DNA from: Takakia lepidozioides
Taxonomy: Eukaryota; Streptophyta; Takakiopsida; Takakiales; Takakiaceae
DNA: 64,000 nt
Reading direction: 5' to 3'
Assembly: GCA_030704615.1 (NCBI GenBank)
Contig: CM060731.1
Span: forward strand, 60,058,756 to 60,122,755
Shown: piece after piece, positions 58,801-64,000 of the stretch
Position numbering within the stretch: the stretch's first letter is position 1
Layout of the letters: each line of letters begins with the position of its first letter
Translations under genes and position numbers: made by a program
Notes under the pieces: generated by a model
Databases searched by the model: none
What the model saw: the letters and a program-made list of their open reading frames with translations, nothing else
Told to the model about the DNA's origin: nothing

Positions 58801-61800
58801 CATCCAAGATGTCCTCCCCCACGTCACAGACTGGAAACAAGTTCAGGGAAGTTTTCTGCCTAACTTCATTTTCATCAGACAATCTCATGGCAACAGACAT
58901 GGCTGAGGACACTACAGCCTCTAAGTCAGATTTATCCAGCAGGGTCAAGACTTGCGGATCCAGGTCCAGGTCCTTGAGGATCTCTTCTACTCTCTTCTGC
59001 CAGGACTTAGCCTGTTTGACAGGGCGGTCCTGTTTCCAAGATATAGAGTCGATTAACTTAGGATATCTGGTGTTGGGCATATGTTGCAGCTGACCCCACC
59101 ATCTGACCTTGAATTCATCTCGTCGGGAGCTTAAGGACGGAATGCCAAACTCACCCCGAACAGCCACATTGGCTGTTTTGGAGCATGCTGACATACACTC
59201 CTTAAGCACCCCCACTTGAATGGATTCTAGAGACTTAGCCTGGTTGGAGTTATCAACCCATATAGCAGATCCGTACTCCAAGGCAGGTCTAATAACGCGA
59301 CAAAGCATGGTTTTCTTGACCTCAGAGTTGACCCCTCTGCAGTGGAAAGACATTATACTGTAAGACAATGTTTTAGTACAATTGATGCACTGACATGTTT
59401 GATTTAGGGAGGGGGGGTTAAAATCTCAGCAAGAGCTTCCTGTGACCATGTGTTGAAGTTCTGCTATGACCAAATGGCTCACAAATAGATTCTATTCAAT
59501 CCATGCAATTCAACAGCAAACCGAGCAGAGAGGAAAGGGAGAGTGCAATTGCCGGTTGTGTGGGCAACCTGAAGACAGTATTCATTTTCTGATACACTGT
59601 CAGGGGTTCTCTCACCAAAGAGACGCTCTCTTCAAATCTATCAAGGGAATTGTGCCTGTACCTCTGTTTACCAACTTTGAAAGTTTCGAGGCTGAGCCAA
59701 AAGCCCCGGCCCTCCTGAGGCCTAGTTTTTGGGATCACACACAGCAGATTGATGCTTGTGTGAAGGGATTTCTAGAGGATATCTGGAAAACCCGGATTAA
59801 TTCTATATATGAAGGTAAGTCTAACTACCAACGTCAGCCCCTGACAGAGGTAGGTTCTGTCCCTTTTGTTTCCGCTCAAACTGGGTGCGGGGTCAATGGC
59901 CACAAGGCTACGGCAAACAATGTCTTATGAGTACAATCTATTCAATCCATGTCGATATCTTTCCTCCGGAAAAATCATATTTCTGATGGATTTAGTTATA
60001 CAGACTGAAGCCTGCTTGTCAAACCTAAATTGCGTCACGGTCATTATTGCTGTTGATTGCAGATTTATCAATGAGATGATTGAGTCACTTGCTGTAGCTT
60101 CAGCAAAACAGAAGGCACAACGGGCCAACCAAGCACCTAATTCAGAAGCATCTGAATCTACAAGCACCAGATCACATGCCCCGGAGCGACTCCCTCCAAG
60201 AAAGCCCTCTCTCTCAGGCCTCGAATTGATGGAATTAGGTGTACCAGAGTCTGCAGGGGGAGGTTCAGTTAGTGCTTTGCCATCCCAGAAAAGTGAAGTA
60301 AGGCTTTCAGCTTCAGCAGGAGACATGGGACCCTCCATCAAATCTCAGGAAACTTGTATGGGAGGACCTTCTAATGCAACGGCCACACGAGAGGTGAGTG
60401 AGTGAGTGAGTGATCATTTTTGTTGATTTCTTCAATCTCCTGTTTCTAGAATGAAGGCACACTTGTCATGAATGGTATTGCTTTAAGGAGACTGTTGAAG
60501 AGAGATCTTTTTATCTGTGCAGATTCAGTCTGCAAAGGCCTGTGAACATATGGGCATTGAGGATCAGGAGGAGGGGGGTCCGATTCCGCGTGGTGACTGG
60601 GCCCAAATGCTGGAAGCTGTGACACAGCGGAGAACAGAAGCACTTGCACCGGAGCACCTTGATAACCTATGGGCAAAAGGTCGGAACTACAGGAAAAGAG
60701 ACGTTCTTAAGGCTGCCACGATAGGAGTGACTGTCCAGCAGGCCACAGACTCCCCCTTGAATCCAGTCCAGGTTAATCCACCAGAGGCAAAAGTTGGGGT
60801 TAAAGTCGAGATGGAAGGAGCATCCAAAACAACCGAGTTGGTAGAGCTTACAGACTCAAGCCCCCGTCCTATTAACAAATCCAGTAGGACAGATGTCTCT
60901 GAAGCTAAACGAGACAGTAAAAGTGTCCACGACCAGTATGGTGCGCTGTTGTTTGGAGAAGCAGAAGAGGGGGAGGAAGGATTACCGGGGATAGGATTTG
61001 CTGGGCTGGGGGCCCGGGTGACTACCAGTCCGATGTCACATCCATTGGACACTCCAGATGACCTGCAGGTGGTGAGTAAGAGAAGCCTCGAGGCTGCAAA
61101 TCGCAGTGGTCTTTCACTCGAGACTTTGGATGACTTGCAGACCCTTAGTAGGAGCATCCAAGAGACTGTGGATGCCAGTGGGCATGTAGTAGATGCTTTG
61201 AATGACCCACAGAAACTGGGTATGACTGCCCAGCATAGATCTCGGAAGGCTGTTAGGTTGGTGTCGCACCGGCGGTCAAGGAGTACTGGGGATGGGCTGG
61301 AAAGCTGGCAAGAGCAATCTCGTCATCAGGAAGGCATGTTGACTTCGCTGAATGTGGGTGAAGGACCTTTGGCTGGAGCAGCACACCCTGCGTCCAACCT
61401 GCAGGATAATCAAGGAAAAAGGTTCTGTACTGAGAATGCCGGACAGGTGTCTTCACGGACTGAAAGCGGCAACCCCTCAGCCAGCTTTTCATCCCACCTG
61501 CCTCCAACTAAACTATGTGGTCGGGTATGGCTGAGTGCTGCAGTTGTTCTACTTCACATCCAATCAAACAGTTGTTCTCATTCCTTTGGCACTATGGCTT
61601 AGTGGATAAGTTTGTGGTCCTACTAACCGTCCATTTGTTGAATTGGCTTCCATGCATCCTCCTGGCATTTTTCCTAGGCCCTTGGGAATGCCGGAGCTAA
61701 GCCACATAAGGGTTTCTGTCCTTAACGTATTTTAAAGCCTTCAACTTGGTTAACATAGTTCTACTCCCGTGCTTGCTACCCAGGAATCAGGCAAATACTG

Positions 61801-64000
61801 TTTGTGGGGCCTGCAGCCCTATTAGGTCTGAAGATTGTAGACACTTTTGGTAATGTGAGTAGTCTTGCATTAGATCATTTGTCTGCACAGCTGAAGAGCC
61901 TCTGCTTTAATCTGAAAGCTTCAGGGTTCTGTACAGTGTCTCTGGATGCGTACGTGTTTCATGGATATCACAACTCATGATAAATTAAATTGGCAGGTGA
62001 TAGGGGCTCATTTTGAGAAGAGTGGATCTAGCGCCTTTGCGGTGTACACCATCAGGGTAACAGATCCTGACAATCAAACCTGGCGGGTTCAAAGAAGGTA
62101 ACCCTGCATTTGCCTTCATCACGTCAGGCTGCTACATATAAGGACTTTTATAGGATATTCAATATGTTCATTTGTATTTACAGGCTATCACCAGCATATG
62201 GGAATGGGGGCGTTGTAGAGGAATTAATATCCGACATTGTTTTACCAGGTGTTGAATGATAGTAGGTAGTCAAATAAAGACAACGATGCTTGTTGGTGTG
62301 TGTGCATAGGTTTCGCAACTTTGAACAGCTACATAGGCGCTTGAAGGACATGCCGTATTATTGCCTCAATCTGCCACCAAAGCGCTTTCTTTCTTCCAAC
62401 CTGGACAGTGATTTTGTTCGTGAACGGTGTATTCTTCTTGATAAATACTTGAAAGTGTGTTCCTTTCCCACTTTGTGGGTATTTTGGTCTTCGAGTGTAT
62501 GAAGTACTGTGTTAATGATGGTAGTGATGATGATTTTTCTCTTGTTGTCCTGTGTCCGCAAGCGTCTGGGTCCCTTGACCTGGTAGATTTCTCTCTTCTT
62601 CCTCTCGCATTCTCTCTTCCATAAGCCCAAACTGGTTGCGGGGTCTATGGCCACATCGTCTTATGAAAACATTATGTGAGAAGCCCTTTATGGTTGATGT
62701 GGATGTTGGAAAGTTTCTTCCATTCTTTCTTTCAGCTGGACACAGCTGGCGCCTTACATCCTTACGTTGAGCATTTCTTTGGTGACATCAAATGTAATCA
62801 TCTCCTCTTCTGTCTTGGACAGGATCTCTTAGCAATTCCAAGCATTGCAGAGCTACATGAAGTCTGGGATTTCCTGAGTGTCAAGTCTCAGGTGAGAGGT
62901 GGGGAACTCAAGATTCTGTTATGTGTCTACTTTTATTTACTGTTTGCCAAGTTGTTCTCCATAAACTATTAATTTTTCACTGCTTAGTAAAAGGGCTGGA
63001 GTTGCACTATCATACATGGAACCATTTTATTTGACTTGCTCCGGGGGAGATGCCCCTTTCTCTCCTTGGCAGTGCCTGGAGTTTGTAACAGGCTAAGTTG
63101 CAAATCTGAGATTAATCTAGAGGTTGTTAGTCATTGGGATTACAGATCAACCTTCTGAATGCTAACTCAAATCCTCGAGTAGGTGTAATTCCTGGCAGCA
63201 GTGAACATTCCACCTCTCTGATTGTTTCTAGATAGCTCCAGGATGTGCTGGATAAGTACTAGTTACGGAGTAGCTGGACCACTTTGTGATAAGGGGTTCT
63301 ATGTGGTATGCAGCACTATGAATTTGGTAATGCTCCCTCTATGATGAAGACCTTAGCTGGTAAGAATTCTGTGAACGCACATACCTCCCTCTTCATACCT
63401 TCCAATGCAGTTACCTGTGCTGGGAAAAGAGGAATTCGTATGTCTGAACTTCGTTGTGAACATTTTTTGCTTTGTTAGTCTGCTAATAGGAAAGGCTGAA
63501 AGTGTAGATAAGGCTGTCGTTGGATGGCTTGAGAACTTTGAGTCAAGAAAGAGAGTTACAAACATACAATGGATGCATGGTAGAGCCTTATGTTGATATG
63601 CGGTTCTTCTGTATCAGTGAATGTGGATGATGCTGTGGATGACATGTTTCGACAAATCCGTGGAGTTTCTGATGACATCCAAGGGGCTTTGAAAGTAGCG
63701 ACCTCTGGAATCCGGCACCGAGTTTATGGAAGCAGTAGTAATGACAGCCAGACTGTGGCTGCCATCCACCGCCCTGCCACCACCTCAGCTGGAAGTTCAA
63801 TTTTGAGACTTTCAGCACCCTCCCAAACACTTTGCCTGACCGACAGTGGGTTTGGAGAGAAAGCCTTTGCCAACTCACTATCAGATGACGAGGAGGGGGT
63901 GGCATTAACTGGGAGTGCACAAGGGTTTGGATCTGTTGATTGGCATTCAGACCTTGACATACCTGCTGATTCGCATGTTGAAGTCCAAGCATGGGGACCT
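55876..64000 (+). CDS. PXA-PX sorting nexin, membrane-anchored (3' end outside window)
   Basis: Eleven exons: 55876-55966, 56638-56836, 57007-57216, 57498-57675, 57976-58115, 60063-60393, 60523-61524, 61997-62097, 62310-62454, 62823-62891 and about 63584 onward; phases close at every confirmed join. About 960 residues lie in the window. The start METLQDLLEEAKRRTILAGI and two hydrophobic segments (about 16-32 and 36-52, SVWINIPVAILVIAVMRRIS) form the N-terminal anchor. The PXA domain follows (ELTRCVVDEWVTNLWYSSIT, VNLITLLSR). A conserved linker reads VTQRRTEALAPEHLDNLWAK. The PX domain runs VIGAHFEKSGSSAFAVYTIR, FRNFEQLHRRLKDMPYYCLN, LPPKRFLSS and HEVWDFLSVKSQ, then VNVDDAVDDMFRQIRGVSDD. A nexin-C domain is expected beyond the window. 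The family binds phosphoinositides on endosomes or vacuoles. The acceptor of the last exon is a guess. Intron 58116-60062 holds two LINE fragments. Confidence 0.9.
58302..59368 (-). mobile_element. 5'-truncated LINE, reverse transcriptase C-terminal part
   Basis: A 309-codon minus-strand frame reads MLCRVIRPALEYGSAIWVDN, then AVRGEFGIPSLSSRRDEFKV, and the Cys/His knuckle GECNCPLCGQSEDSIHFLIH. This is the region after the reverse-transcriptase fingers in non-LTR elements. The 3' tail runs down to 58302. It lies antisense to the sorting nexin within its intron. The frame is intact, so the insertion is fairly young or the copy recently amplified. Confidence 0.87.
59491..59505. repeat. Target-site duplication, left
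   Basis: TCTATTCAATCCATG, identical to 59937-59951. Confidence 0.9.
59506..59936 (+). mobile_element. Short LINE 3'-end insertion with perfect target duplication
   Basis: About 431 bases matching the last part of the LINE, in sense orientation to the sorting nexin. It ends at ATGAGTACAA and is flanked by identical 15-base copies of TCTATTCAATCCATG. A few substitutions and a three-base loss separate it from the neighbouring copy. Confidence 0.92.
59937..59951. repeat. Target-site duplication, right
   Basis: TCTATTCAATCCATG, identical to 59491-59505. It defines the ends of the 431-base insertion. Confidence 0.9.
62622..62668 (+). repeat. LINE 3'-tail-like fragment in the sorting nexin
   Basis: AAACTGGTTGCGGGGTCTAT then GGCCACATCGTCTTATGAAA matches the LINE 3' end (AAACTGGGTGCGGGGTCAAT, GGCCAC, GTCTTATGAG) with an internal deletion. 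It is either a very short LINE stub or a SINE using the LINE tail. Confidence 0.6.

Noticed and set aside
58302-59368. Functional autonomous retrotransposon
   Set aside because: Only the C-terminal third of the polyprotein is present; endonuclease and reverse-transcriptase core motifs are missing.
1-64000. tRNA, rRNA genes or CRISPR arrays
   Set aside because: No complete tRNA cloverleaf, rRNA core or regularly spaced repeat-spacer array was seen. The tRNA-like heads at 41.9 and 54.75 kb fit SINEs better.

Overview
The window is nuclear DNA of a land plant or close relative. It has many spliceosomal introns with GT/AG borders. It carries a plant-type ATP-phosphofructokinase, a chloroplast-targeted light-harvesting-like protein, a PLS-class PPR-DYW relic, a plant-type sorting nexin and a flavodoxin/radical-SAM TYW1. 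The PPR style (repeated MYAKCGS... units), moderate introns and high gene density suggest a seedless plant (bryophyte/lycophyte/fern grade). That placement is inference.

Layout. 0.5-1.2 kb: last two exons of a phosphofructokinase (+). 1.9-5.5 kb and 17.7-20.1 kb: two copies of a segmental duplication, each carrying a small four-exon LHC-like gene (-). The left copy looks intact; the right copy has damaged splice acceptors. 7.2-12.8 kb: unrecognised minus-strand coding pieces, one with a C2H2 zinc finger. 13.7-16.7 kb: decayed PPR-DYW pseudogene (-). 20.4-23.2 kb: GT61-family glycosyltransferase (+), followed by a minisatellite made partly from its own 3' end. 25.1-33.6 kb: a very large gene (+) joining a cold-shock-type domain, a ZNFX1-like SF1 helicase, NFX1-like Cys/His repeats and two ADP-ribosyltransferase domains. 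34.7-35.7 kb: two-exon HIG1-domain gene (-), head-to-head with intronless TYW1 at 36.7-39.1 kb (+). 39.7-54.8 kb: AT-rich, repeat-rich block with aspartic-protease exons, a broken Hsp101/ClpB pseudogene, SINEs and satellites. 55.9 kb to the window end: a PXA-PX sorting nexin (+), cut by the window edge, with two oppositely oriented LINE fragments in one intron.

Most notable: in the ZNFX1-like gene about 0.8 kb holding the Walker A exon junction lies on the opposite strand to the rest of the gene. This is either a real intragenic inversion or a mis-assembly. The full CSD-helicase-zinc finger-ART-ART architecture suggests an RNA-sensing or silencing protein with ADP-ribosylation output. Other points are the intronic LINE inverted repeat, which could fold into long dsRNA, and repeated signs of local inversion and duplication.

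The genes do not form one pathway. All exon borders were deduced by reading splice signals and reading phase by eye.
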